Source: Rhizophagus clarus
Lineage: Eukaryota; Glomeromycota; Glomeromycetes; Glomerales; Glomeraceae
Assembly: GCA_015698045.1 (NCBI GenBank)
Contig: BLAL01000007.1
Location: forward strand, 36,001-100,000
Reading direction: 5' to 3'
DNA length: 64,000 bases
The notes below the pieces were generated by a model. That model was not told where the DNA came from. It ran no database searches and saw nothing but the letters and a program-made list of their open reading frames with translations. The translations under genes were made by a program, and so were the position numbers. Shown here in pieces: positions 1 to 11,088 of the stretch; position 1 is the stretch's first letter, and each line of letters opens with the position of its first letter.

Positions 1-1094
1 TACGGCAAAAACTTTGAGTATTGAACCTGTCAATTATAATAAGTTTATAGAGAAAATAAATTTAGTTGTTCAAAAGTCTTTGAGGAAAAAAGTCATGTCA
101 AAGGATTATATGATCTCATATAAAGCAGTAAATGCGCGCGGACCATCAAATGAACTTGAAGATGAATTGGATTTTCAAGAATTTATTAGTGAGTATAAAA
201 GAGTGATTTTAGCTGGTAAAAAAATGTCAATTATAGTAGTTGTGAGAGATAATAAAACAAAGAAAAAAAAATCACACAGAAAGGTAAAATCTTTTTATTA
301 TAGTAAATTTATTTTGTAATAGATAAATTTTAACATTTTACTTTTTTTAGAGTTCAGATGAAAGTGAATTTTCTTCAACTGAAGAATTACAACGTACAAA
401 GAAAAAAAAATCACGTGTTATTCGTGAAGAGGATTTATCAAAAGAAGAAAGGACCCGATCTGAAGTTATTTCTACTTTATGTGAAATGTATAAATGTAAT
501 ATACATGCAACACCATGTTTTGTTCAAGAAAATCGCCATTTGCAACTCAATCCTGCAAGACTACAACTTTGGGCTCGTGAAATAGTAAGATTTTCAACAG
601 AAATAATTTTGTTTTGCATAATAAAAATAAAAATCTTTTATTATTTTTATTAGATAAACAAAGGAACTACCTATGAAGTACCTCCCTCTTATCCAACATT
701 TGATGTCAAATCAAGTATATCCGTCAATAAGAATAATTTGGCAATGCAAGCACAAGTTAGTCACGCACCCACTACTCCTGTTCCTATCATTATTCAATTA
801 CCATCCCAATTTTATCAACATTCTACTTTTCAAGAACAATCAACAACGCATAATTCTAATAATTCAAATGCTAATTTAGCATCACTAAATTCATTACCTT
901 CAATTGGAGAATTTCTCAATAGTCTAGATCACAAACATAATTGCAATGTGTATTCTAATTTTGAGAATACTTTTCTTGAAGAAGAAATTACTGTAAATAT
1001 AATCAAAGAATTGTCAGATGAGCAATTGCAACGACTAGGAGTAGTAAAGATTGGGTGGCAGAAAAATATCAAACAAGCAGCTCAAAGATTTTGA
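1..1094 (+). CDS. Zinc-finger/SAM partner protein of Tc1-like element A (5' end outside window)
   Basis: Three exons are open and in phase: 1-283, 351-584 and 654-1094, with GTAAAA..TTTTAG and GTAAGA..TTTTAG introns. The start lies left of the window. The end is a SAM-like domain (residues SDEQLQRLG...KIGWQKNIKQAA), a small helical protein-interaction fold. It matches exon by exon the gene at 47783-49309; the middle exon is 234 nt in both copies. Transcription converges on the transposase at 1190-2288. The pairing with a transposase in both copies implies a role in transposition or its control, but no catalytic motif is visible, so function is inference. The 3' exon is rich in Asn, Ser and Pro before the SAM domain. 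The copy shows no stop or frameshift in the part seen. Confidence 0.72.
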
Positions 1095-1189
1095 AATTTT
1101 TTCTTATATGTAGTTGAATATATCTTTTATTTTTTTCTAATAAATCTAATAAATTGACTTCTAAATAAATTTCTAATAAAATTAGTATT

Positions 1190-2288
1190 CTAAACATAAA
1201 TTGATGCTTCAAAAAATGTTTGTGCCATTTGAGGTGTAATTTGACTACATGCAACTAATAATGCATATATAGGATCATTACAAGCTTTCATAAAATCACG
1301 ATTATGTCTAATCCATGATTTGATGGTTGAAAACGCAGTTTCAATTGGATTAAAATCTGGAGAATAAGGTGGAAGAAAGACAACATGGCATCCTAATCCC
1401 TCTAATAAAGCCACTAATTCATTATCATGATGAATTCTAGCATTATCCATTACAATAACACTATTGTCTCCTGGATATGGATTCATTATTGGCACCTAAA
1501 AAAATAATGATCTTGTCAATTGTATAAACAAATAAAATAAAAATTCATGTTGTTGCTTACCACTTGATCAAGAACAAAGTCAACAAATTTCTTTTTATCA
1601 CATGATCCTTCAAATATATCAATAGCAACAAATCCATCTAGTGTAAGAGCAGGCAGAATGGTATATCGTTTCCCTCTTACAAAAACCACTTTTTTTTGAG
1701 CAGGAGTATTTCTAAGTGAATATCCATATAGTCGGGAGAGACTTCTTTCATCTTTAGCACTTTCATCAATAAAAATAAGTTGATTTCGAGTATAATGCTC
1801 ACCAATTGTAGCTAAATAATGTGCACGTACGATTTCATTTCTTTCTAATGCTGCTTTTTGTAACTACATAGCAAAAAAAACTTTTAGTAATTTTATTACA
1901 TCAATTATTTATAATAAATATCAAATAATATATTTACCTTTTTTCTAGTAATTCCTAAATACTGAAGTGACCGCCAAAGTGCTGCAATAGACGCTCTTTT
2001 CCCTGTTAGAGATTCCATTTCATATACTAACTCATCTAAATACCAGTCCACTTTTTCGCTAACAAGATTTCTAAGTATAATCATATCTCTTCTGTTAAAG
2101 AGCTTTCTTCGTCCAGGAACACCTCTAAAAGGATTTATAACACAAGCCCAGCGGTTATATCTCTTTTTTATTTTATTTACAACGCCCTTACTCATATGCA
2201 ATGTATTGGCAATTTCTACAGTTGACAAACCATCGATATAAAGATAAATAATGCGCCAATATAAGTCTTCACTAAATTCTTTAGGCAT
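1190..2288 (-). CDS. Tc1/mariner (IS630-type) DDE transposase, element A, three exons
   Basis: Exons 2288-1938, 1863-1561 and 1495-1190 splice to an uninterrupted 319-residue protein (351+303+306 nt). The N-terminus is a helix-turn-helix (EIANTLHMSKGVVNKI), followed by a second HTH-like region. The catalytic DDE_3 domain shows the three acidic motifs IFIDES, VMDNARIHHD and SPDFNPIE, which cut and join DNA at TA targets in this superfamily. The start ATG at 2288 gives MPKEFSEDL, matching copy B (MTRAFSEDL). Length and exon boundaries equal copy B at 50628-49439, except that B has one extra intron in the first exon. Intact reading frame suggests recent activity. Located convergent to its partner gene, with the element end at about 2600. 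Confidence 0.88.
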
Positions 2289-2570
2289 ACTTGAGTTTAC
2301 CTATAAAAATAAAAGACTGTTTATTACAGACTACATTTGTAATTATTCGGAATTTATGGAATCTTTGGAATTAGTTAGGAATCGTTTACTTACCAGTCTA
2401 TAAGCTACTAACGAAAAAACGCGACTATGATAACTAAATTATGAAAAAGGTGATACAACAGTGGCTTAGCATGATGTTAATCAAATAATATTTATTATTA
2501 TATATGTGCACATGTTAGTTTTTTTTTGTAGTCCCGAAGTCAATTTTTTATTTAATTAGCAAATTTAGTG

Positions 2571-2600
2571 CCGATCACACTAATTCGAAAACGGCGATAA
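2571..2600. repeat. Right terminal inverted repeat of Tc1-like element A
   Basis: The segment ends CGAAAACGGCGATAA, the same terminal sequence as the right end of element B (50893-50922), with CGATCACACTAATT inside it where B has GGTCGCACCAATTT. The left partner is outside the window. The base pair after the end is TT, not TA, so the target duplication is either mutated or the end is off by a base or two. Confidence 0.65.
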
Positions 2601-3320
2601 TTGATTCGATAAAAAGACTATTTATAAGCACGAGTAGATACACAGCCCATCGAACACAACCTGTTTGTAGGCCATGTCATTCAAATTTTCATAAGTCTTT
2701 ACATTTACTACAATAGTTCCATCACAGAAATTGCAACAGGACCAAGCCATAAGATCACAGCAGCGGGACAAAGCCACAAGATCAGAATAGATGGTATATG
2801 TAATTATTGTTCTTTATATCGTCTGTTCTTCGATTTCTTTTTATTTATAGTTTCATTCATTGCTGATCTGTTTGATTATGATGAAACGAATATTTATCTT
2901 AAAAAAAATTTAAATTTTTTACTATTCAAAACGCCTTTAATGATGATGGGTTTTTTTAAGATGGGAAAAATCTTATCAGCAATGAGAAAAATATTACAAA
3001 AGAGCATGGAATAAATTATGTAAATGGTGAAATATGTACTACATCTCCTTATTAATTTTAATTTATAGTTACTATAATAAAAATAGAAAAATAATAAAAA
3101 TATTCCAAAAAAAAAAAAAAATCAATAAGCGTTTCCTTATTAATTATAGTTTGTGAATAAAATTTATCGTTATTAGTGTTACAATTATTTCGCTTGTTTT
3201 GACTAAAAAAAAAAATCAGTGTTACAATTATTTTTATTTTTCCCTGATAACTGATGACATAATAATTAATAATATTGTTTAACCTTATATAAAAACTAAT
3301 TTACCAATATTTATTTGTAT
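2601..3320. other. AT-rich intergenic stretch, no gene seen
   Basis: No open frame of useful length and no RNA gene recognised. A short GC-richer patch at 2650-2790 has no clear reading frame. Homopurine and homopolymer runs occur around 3100 and 3210. Confidence 0.5.
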
Positions 3321-3324
3321 TTTT

Positions 3325-3440
3325 ATTCGAATTGAAATTGTGTTCAATTTGTGTTGATAATTTTGGTAAAAAATTTAATAATTTTGGTCAAATTTTGTTG
3401 AATTTGTTGGATGTGTGTTGGAGTTGTGTTGATAAATTTG
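3325..3440 (+). repeat. Dispersed ~120-bp repeat rich in 'tgtgttgaatttgtgttga', copy 1
   Basis: Contains TTGTGTTGATAATTTTGG followed by TAAAAAATTT and CAAATTTTGTTGAATTTG. The same block occurs in the same orientation at about 27180-27300 and inverted at about 6535-6660. Copies 1 and 27180 both lie about 450 bp upstream of a Myb/SANT-like gene relic, so the block is probably an end or subterminal part of a mobile element. Confidence 0.6.
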
Positions 3441-3789
3441 ATGATTGCATTTCGCTTGATTTTAAAAATGTTTTGATGTATACGATTTTTTAAGAGGTGT
3501 ACTAATAATATAATAACAATTTAATTTTTATTTAATGTACAATTTTGTAATTCGAATATTTTGATTAAAACATGCACGTATGAGACTTTTAATGATTAAA
3601 ATGATGAAAAACAGTAATAAATCAATATTTTAATTATATTTAATTGAAATAAAAAACTAAAATCAAACCAAAGAGGTATTGTCCGATTTATTTATAATGA
3701 ACATTTTTACGACTTTCTACAAGCAAATAATCTCAAATTTTATTTCATCTTTCCCAATCTCAAAAATATATTTTTAATTTTTAATCATA

Positions 3790-4420
3790 CCTCAACATCG
3801 ATCTTCATCTATTCGCCCTGCAGTATGGCATCGTCTGCAAACGAATGAATTAATTAGACAAAGAAGAAGAAGAAATAGACAATATCACGATACAGATAGG
3901 GTAAGTCGTCAGGAATTTTAGTCTTTAGTTGCGAGAAGGTTCATATACGTAATATTTTTATTTATTATAATGAAAAAAATTTTAATTCAATTAATCCATT
4001 AAATTGAATCAGAATAAATAACAAATTTTATACGAACTTCACTGGACAACAATGCAGCCAAAAGTGGCGAAGTCTCGTCAGGAACTATCATGTAAATGAA
4101 AGAAAAATGATAAATAAAAGATATAAATGGAATATTAAACTAGATATAATTAAATATTATTTCATTTTTTTGATATTTAGAACTTTTGTCTCTATCGTAA
4201 TAGAGTCCCTGAGAGACCAGGAAGATGACTATGAACCCGTACAGGCGAAAGATACTATGAGCAATTTTGAACCAGATTTTGGGAAAGACCGAGTAATTAA
4301 TTATATTGTAATAATAATTTTTATAAATAATATTTACATTCACATTCTAAATTTGTGAATTTCTTAGAAACATGTCACGATCGTAAAAGGAGAAGAAACT
4401 TGCCTACGTATCATAGAAGA
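3790..4420 (+). pseudogene. Myb/SANT-like DNA-binding gene relic, copy 1
   Basis: Remnants of at least three exons can be followed by comparison with 27629-28250 and 35570-35900. Exon 1 (about 3792-3948) is rich in arginine and ends at TTCATATAC|GTAATA. Exon 2 (about 4030-4095) reads FTGQQCSQKWRSLVRNYHV, a SANT/MADF-like third helix. Exon 3 (4181-about 4290) reads NFCLYRNRVPERPGR then two TGA codons, then a stretch matching RTGERYYEQF in copies. Two premature stops make this copy non-functional. Such domains accompany transposases in several DNA transposon groups (family knowledge); the host element is not identified. The ORF predicted across exon 3 in another frame is not the gene. Confidence 0.5.
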
Positions 4421-4489
4421 TAACTTTATTTTAATTTTTTTTTTTAAATTTATATTTATGTGTGAGTAGCAAGGCCCAGTCTGTACCAA

Positions 4490-6530
4490 ATATCGGCTAG
4501 AGACTCACATTTTTTTTTGGGCTGTGATTGATACTGACGTTCACGTTATACAGCTTGGGTACTATTTTTTTTTATAAAATAGTAGCGAACAAGTATCAAA
4601 TGTGTAATTTTTTTTAACAAGTTATAATATAAATAGAATTTTCATTAAAAACAAACTTTATTGTTTACTTTCTAACATTTTTAATTGAGAAATGAATTAT
4701 GCAATATAATTTTATTAAAAATTTTTTAATGTGTAAATTAATAAAAATATTTTTTTAGGTTTTACTCAATTCATATACTTTGTGAATTTTTAAATTACAT
4801 ATAAAATGGTTTTGATCAGCAGTCAAGAAATTGACGTCTCAGCCTATCTACAATTGTGGTTGTATATACTCATAAAAGGAAATTGTAATAATATAATTTG
4901 TCTAATTTTTCACTTTATGCATACCTGAATTTAATAAATGTGTATATCTTTCCATGTGGAAGAAATTTAGCTCACGTAATATGCAACATTTTCATTAAAT
5001 TTATATAAATGATCAATTTTAATTTTTTTTGAAAAATAATTTCTCCGACTTTTATTCAAGTCTGATATTTTTTTTTTTTTTTTTTCTCATTTTCTTTCTT
5101 TTCTTTTTCTTTTTGAGTTTGATATATCAGATTCTCAAAAGGGAGAATATATTGCCAGTATTTGCATACCTTTTCCCAGTCCTTCTAAATTAAAGGTCAA
5201 AACTTGTTCATACACCTTTCGATCGTTACTGATAAATGTGATTATCGGTTTCTTGATTCTAGCGATCACTTCTGACTGGAAGTTTGATAACTGGAGGCGA
5301 TCGATTCAGTCATACTGAATTTAGATCCTATCTTTCAATTTAATTAATCTTTAACGAGATACATAAGCCACGATGCCTGCACTGATCCCTGTCCTTCTGA
5401 AGTTTATAGAGTGAATTTGAAGATCAGCTAATGCCCAAGTATACTTTTTATTGATTAATTTCTTTGAAAGACGTTTTTGCCGATGCAATTTGTACGAGAA
5501 CAAAGTTGCTTCTGGAACGCCGGGCGTTTGTCTGGAGGCCTAAGACCTGATTGCCCCTCACCCATTTATGTCGTCAGGCAATGCCGCCTAACATTGGGAA
5601 CAAATGGATAGAGGTATTTTGCATGGCAATCCCCTCAAGGCCATTCTAGTACCACAAGTTGCATACTGTACACGTAAATATTTTGTTTGTTTTCATTAAC
5701 TTCATACCAACTGTGAGTGTTTAGCGAGTAGTTTAATCCCTAACCCTTAGACCCGTAAGAGTTGGTAGGTTGCATTGCACTCCATAGCCTGCCAATTAAT
5801 GGGTTTTTATCCGCGTTTGCCCATTTAAATATAACTAAAACAAGGTTGTCATTCGTTCAGACACAACACATTCATTTGTTGAAGAAGGTATAATTGTCTA
5901 ATAGAAGTTTGCTCTTTCTGGCAATTATGGTGGATTCAAAAATGGAACAAAATTACAAACAATAATAATTTAGTTAATGCGAATTTCAGGCCAAAGAGCA
6001 GGGGTATCTTGTTGTATCCTAATGTTCAAAGATTTTGGTAATGATGGATCTGCAGTTGTAAAGGGTTAACTTCGGGTGAAATCATGTCTGATTTTTGAGT
6101 GCTCGACTTACAAACAGAACTGAAATTTCATTATCAACTTTTCTCTCTACATCACAATCTTTCTCTTCTTTCTTGCCTTCTTTACCTTCTTCAATATGTT
6201 TTATTATTTTTGATATTTTTGATTTCTATTTTAATTATTATATTTATTATATTAATTTTATATATTTATTAGTTATATTTAATATATTTATTATATTGTT
6301 ATATGTAAGAAATCTACATGTATTTCCTTCAGTGAAAAATAAAATGAACTATCAACCCCAAATTATTCCATTCATCTATATATTCATCAATCCATTTTGC
6401 TTTATATACCTATAAACTTATTAGCGTGATGACATTCCGTTGGGTTAATTCTGTACTTGAAAAAATATCTTGCAAGAGTACCTGCTTATAATTGTGTTGA
6501 AAAAGAAGTTCACAAAAAATCGTGCCATAT
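4490..6530. other. Long non-coding stretch
   Basis: No supported gene. 4500-5100 is AT-rich with T homopolymers around 5070. 5150-5900 is noticeably less AT-rich than its surroundings but has no long open frame; it could be an old element interior or a structured non-coding region. 6100-6420 is a T-rich tract whose open frame (Phe/Ile/Tyr-rich) looks like composition only. Confidence 0.45.
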
Positions 6531-6534
6531 AAAA

Positions 6535-6660
6535 ATTAAGATCAACATAAGTTCAATACACACTTAACACAAATAATGAAATTTGGCCAAAATTGACAAA
6601 TTTTTTATCAGAATTATCAACACAATTGAACACAAATTCAATCGTATCACAAAACAAATC
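6535..6660 (-). repeat. Dispersed ~120-bp repeat, inverted copy
   Basis: Reverse complement closely matches 27180-27300, including TTATGTTGATCTTAATTT at the end and TTTGGCCAAATTT in the middle. It may be the terminal inverted repeat partner either of the copy at 3325-3440 (3.3 kb away) or of the copy at 27180 (20.5 kb away, with the Polinton-like element nested between). Confidence 0.6.
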
Positions 6661-6842
6661 TGCAATATGTCAAAAATTTATTTACGGCAAAAAAAAATTA
6701 ATTGCAGCATACTATCATGATCATTAAAATAAGAAAATTTCGCTTATTCTTGATTTATTTAATTTGTTTATATTTTGTAAGATAAATAAATAACAATTTT
6801 TGTAAAGATGAAAATGTTAATCTTGTTATCAGCTTGCAGTTA

Positions 6843-9800
6843 TTACCAGTTTGCATATTTATCTATTATATAATATTTTTTTTTATCATATACTTCAAAA
6901 AAACCAACAGTTCTATCAATGCCAATTACTTTCACATATTGTAGAGGACCAAAGACATCAAAAAATTTCAAATTTCCAATACTTTTCTCTAATTTTTTAA
7001 TTTTTCGAATATACGCAAACATTCGTTCTTGACCTTGGAACATATGAATCATAAAATATTCAATTTGGCCAAAAATCTCTTCTTCTTGCTAATCATTGAT
7101 AGTTAGATTAATCTATAATAAAATTTATGTTTAATATTTAAATAAGAATAATTATAAATATAATAGTCAATTTCTTACAGCGGCATAATAATCATTTTGA
7201 CTACTATCATTTTCATTTTTTCACTATTTAGAAGATATAATGTTGCCATCCTTTGTACGAAGTTTCCCATACTTTATATAACTTTCTTCAATGTCCTAAA
7301 TAATGAATAACAATATTACATCTGTAAAAGTATTCAAAATAAATAAATATACAATGTAAAGTAGTTATAAAAAATAATTACTCTAATATCCCTGGTGTTT
7401 TGGAATATAGCTGCATAGCATTGCTTTAATTTCATGGTCTCATTTTTTGTTAGTTTACAACTAATACATGGAGAATAAAATTCATACATCCTATCATATA
7501 CATCACTAGAAATTACCCTATGTGGTGGCCATGTTTTTTCCTTTTCTTTGAAATTAGAAAAAACTTTTTTGTCATACTTTGGTAATAATTGTAGATACTT
7601 GAACCTTTCTTGCAGCAATACATTATTAAACAAATTCACATATGGCAGTTTTCGAGAACTAACAAGTGGAATTAACATTCCACAATATCTTTCCATCGGA
7701 AACTGCCAAAATCCGTGATAAGGACCAAGATCTTCAATACAATCTCCTATGTGCAACAAGTAATGAAAAGAAATTAAATATACCGGCAATCTTTCATCTT
7801 CTAACCCATATGAACTATGATTATAAAAAGTCATGTTATTAATGTAAAAAAAAAAATAAGAAAAATAAAATTACCTTGTGTAATGGTTATAAAATTGTAT
7901 TAATAAATTTCAGATTTTATCTAAATCTTCAAGATCTATTCGAGGTTGAATACATAACTGAACAGCTTCAACAAAATTTGACCATCCTAAAAAATTATTA
8001 TTATTTTAAATTATTTTAATAAGCTTTCCATAATATTAATTTTTAATAATTAATCCTGCTTTATTACCTTTGTGGCAACCTTCCTTTTAACAATGGTAAA
8101 GAAAACAAAATAATCCAATTTGCCCATTCCACAGCTTTGAACCCAGCTGAATGTTTAACAATATTGCGTGAAGGACGTCCAATATCAGATGACATATTAG
8201 ATCTATTTTTTTTCATGATTTCACCAATTTCAACCCATGTTTTAGAACTTATTGTATAATTATTTGAATTTCGTTCATTATTTTTTGGATAGAATTTTCC
8301 TATCTAATGTCGAAACATATGAGGTGTGATATTTTCAAAAAAAAAGTGCATTATATCCACTGGAAATGAACGAGAAAATTTTAAAGAAGATAATTCAAAT
8401 AATATACTCTTTTCTTCAACTCCTATTTTTTTTATTAAACAAGATTTTAAAATTACAAAAAAATATTACTCTTATTAAGAATTTATTATAAATATCAAAC
8501 CAACTACAGTTACGTATGTGAGTTTCTTTATGATCTCCTTTCAGATGTTCAATTTCATTTGTGCTGATCAGCATCTCATTATATGTTCAGATTGGCAATT
8601 GTTTAGGATCAATGCCCTGTTGTAATGGATAATATACATGCCTATTCGTTTCATTTAAAGTTCCTTGAAGATTACAGAATCTGCAACCCAAATATGAATT
8701 ATGTCAGGGCAGGTAGATCCCCAGTTCAAGCCAATATGTGAGCATGCAAAGTAAAGTTTTCTTTTTTATTTCCATCATAGCATGATATTCCATCTGTATA
8801 TGTAAAAACATAATCAATAACATTTTTATTAATTATTATTTTTCATGTTATTTTAATATACCTTGTAACATTTTCATTTCTTGAATTAATGGATAAAGAA
8901 ATAAATTAAAATCTTGAGGTTGTTTCGGCCCTAAGATTATTAATGTTACCATTAAATTTTCTTTTTTTACCCTTAATTCTTGAGGCAAATTATTATTTAT
9001 AAAAAGGAACACCCAAAAATCATCAGTTTTTTGTCAAAATATTTGATAACCGTCACAAGATGCAGTAAAGGCTATATCTCTAGAATCGGGAAAATAGCCA
9101 TCATCTAATAGTTCCTTATATATCTGCCCATCAAAAATATCACCTATATTTCCATGAACAAGTTCTCCTATATTATTAGTATAGTTATACCTATATAATA
9201 ACTCTTCAGATCTTTTAGAGTTTTTAAATTGAAGCTTTAAGTGCTCAATTATAGAGATAAAAGGTAAATTTTTTCTTGATTTACCGTTACTATAATATCG
9301 ATCCTCTTTGCAAAATTTACACTTTCTTTCATTTTCTAAAACTCCTACAAAAGCACAACATAAATTGACGCACATATCATATATTTTTGGTTCAATTCCT
9401 ACTATTGAACCAAGTATTTTTTTTATTTTATTAAAGCTCATTTTATTTCTATTGAAAACTTTATATATATTATTAAATGCAGCTTCAGAAAAATTAAAAT
9501 TTGATTTCACATATAAAAGCCTTAATCTTTCAAGCAATTCATCAGAAATAATCATACTATCTAAAAAATTTATCATTATTATTAACAAATAGTTAATATA
9601 TTTAAATACTATTAATAATTTATTTGGAGTTCACCTTCTTCATTATCAGTATTAAAATTTACGTTATTAGCGTTATCAAATTCTGATTCATTTTGAGAAT
9701 CAAAGATTAAATCATTTTCATAATTATTGTTTTCTTCATTTTCAAAACCAAAATCATCATCAGTTTCTTCCAGATCTTCACTATCACTCATCTCCATATA

Positions 9801-10058
9801 TGATCGTTCATTTTCTTCATCGTTATCACTTGTCTTCATAAACGATCGTTCATTTTCTTCTTCACGTAAGTTTTCTTCATACGAATATTCCACTTCAGAA
9901 TAATAAGGATTTTCTTCCAGATAAAGTCTTTGGTATTCATCTTCTAGAGTTTGTACCCTTTCTTCTTCTAACAAGTGTCAAGCTACTGTTGTTCTATGTA
10001 CTGATCTTCCTTCACCATTTGATAAATTTAAACAATATTTATATTTACACAGAGGCAT
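6843..10058 (-). pseudogene. CACTA/Plavaka-like transposase, decayed
   Basis: Reading from ATG at 10058: a Cys-pair start (CKYKYCLNL then RSVHRTTVA), a TGA at 9978-9980, an acidic Glu/Asp/Asn-rich stretch (9974-9612), then the transposase N-domain at 9588-9034 (YDMCVNLCCAFVG, CKFCKEDRYY, GDIFDGQIYKELL, RDIAFTASCDGYQIF). After another stop the frame continues in style (NLPQELR, LYPLIQEMKML) near 8880-9030. Near the C-terminus, 7834-7334 has the DUF4218-like block SFHYLLHIGDCIEDLGP and FPMERYCG, and 7052-6843 is the tail. These blocks are characteristic of fungal CACTA-superfamily (Plavaka-type) transposases. The middle (7835-9030) is broken by stops and short introns or deletions. It is a relic on the left flank of the Polinton-like element, which may have inserted just upstream of it. 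Confidence 0.72.
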
Positions 10059-10440
10059 ATTTTTAATTATGAAAAATATATTTATTTAATGGTTTTGTTT
10101 TATTTAATAAAGTTTTTATTTTTTTGGAATGTATAATTTGTTAGTACTTACTTTGAATTCGATCTCTTTATATAATATATATTCGAATAAAATTATGGGC
10201 TGGGACCTAGGTTTCTTGGCTTAATTGACTTAATAGTCGTTCTGAAGGTATTGATTGTATGTATCATCTGTCACAGAATAGTGGTATTTCGGGTTATGAT
10301 ATTACAGCCGCAATACCGCAATTTTGCACGATTTAGCTATGTTTCGCTTAATATAAGCCAAATTTCAGAAAACAAATTTGAATATAATATTAGTATACTT
10401 TTATATATATATTGGTTTATTTTTATTTTGTGATGGAAGT
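10059..10440. other. Spacer between transposase relic and Polinton-like element
   Basis: AT-rich, no supported gene. The open frames here run into the terminal inverted repeat and look accidental. Confidence 0.45.
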
Positions 10441-11019
10441 AAGATCAGCCATGGTTGGGCTGAGTGTTATCGGGATTATCCTTTAGTAGCGGTGCTAAAG
10501 CCCCCATATACATCCCCCCTTCGCGGGGATCCATACCAGATCTCCTATCCAGTTAGTCTCCCAGCGCCTTTACAGCACGTCTCTAATAATACCATAGATA
10601 AAACCCTATCCATACCATACCTACCCATCTGTTCCATCTGTTCTATACATCTGTTCTATACAAACATACTAAGAACAAGATAAAACAAAGAATAAAGAAG
10701 AAATAAGGACATGGAACAGATGGGACAGATAAATAAAAAAAATAATCAGACCGATTATTCCCAGAAATATTTTTTATTTTGGGGTATCTGATCTGTTCCA
10801 TCTGTTCCGTTCACAAGAATATACCCAAATGCCTCACTAAGCCTAATACGATATGTGAAAAATACCCTATTACCTAGTATGAATTCTTATATATATTCTT
10901 CATACTAGTCCTCATACCAGTTACCCATATTGTTACCTACTTGTACCTAGATGTATTAACCTCAGAGGTGGCTATACCTCCCAATAGCATACAAATATAC
11001 CTGAAAAAAATCGTAATTA
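10441..11019 (+). repeat. Left terminal inverted repeat of the Polinton-like element
   Basis: Strong match to the reverse complement of 26442-27040 from TAGTAGCGG (10484) inward to AAAAAATCGTAATTA (11019), including the GCGGGGATCCATACCAGATC block and several runs of CTGTTCCATCTGTTC. Outward of 10484 the match continues but degrades to about 10441 (GCCAT common to both). An open frame within the repeat (10378-10683) is mirrored in the other repeat (27035-26796) and is probably accidental. Confidence 0.9.
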
Positions 11020-11050
11020 AACATAGTCAATATATAGGTATCTAAAAAAT
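11004..11050 (+). promoter_or_regulatory. Shared upstream element, copy 1 (before the helicase gene)
   Basis: AAAAAATCGTAATTAAACATAG then an AT-rich block and CTAAAAAATAAA, about 40 bp before the helicase ATG at 11089. It closely resembles 15963-16010 before the adaptor-motif gene. Its first 15 bp fall in the terminal inverted repeat, so the right end has that part too. A role in late or early transcription is inference. Confidence 0.45.
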
Positions 11051-11088
11051 AAATTAAACAAGACTTATCCTAAAGTATCTAACTAACA

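Noticed and set aside
4107-4358. 83-codon ORF as a gene in its own right
   Set aside because: It covers exon 3 of the Myb/SANT-like relic in the wrong frame and runs through its introns.
5700-5780. Telomere-like words (CCCTAACCC)
   Set aside because: Only one or two partial units, not an array.
6095-6415. Phe/Ile/Tyr-rich ORF
   Set aside because: T-rich tract; the amino-acid mix is what the composition gives and there is no domain or neighbour support.
10378-10683. ORF in the left inverted repeat, mirrored at 26796-27035
   Set aside because: It is conserved only because the repeats are copies of each other; it has no motif and low complexity, and runs into flanking DNA.
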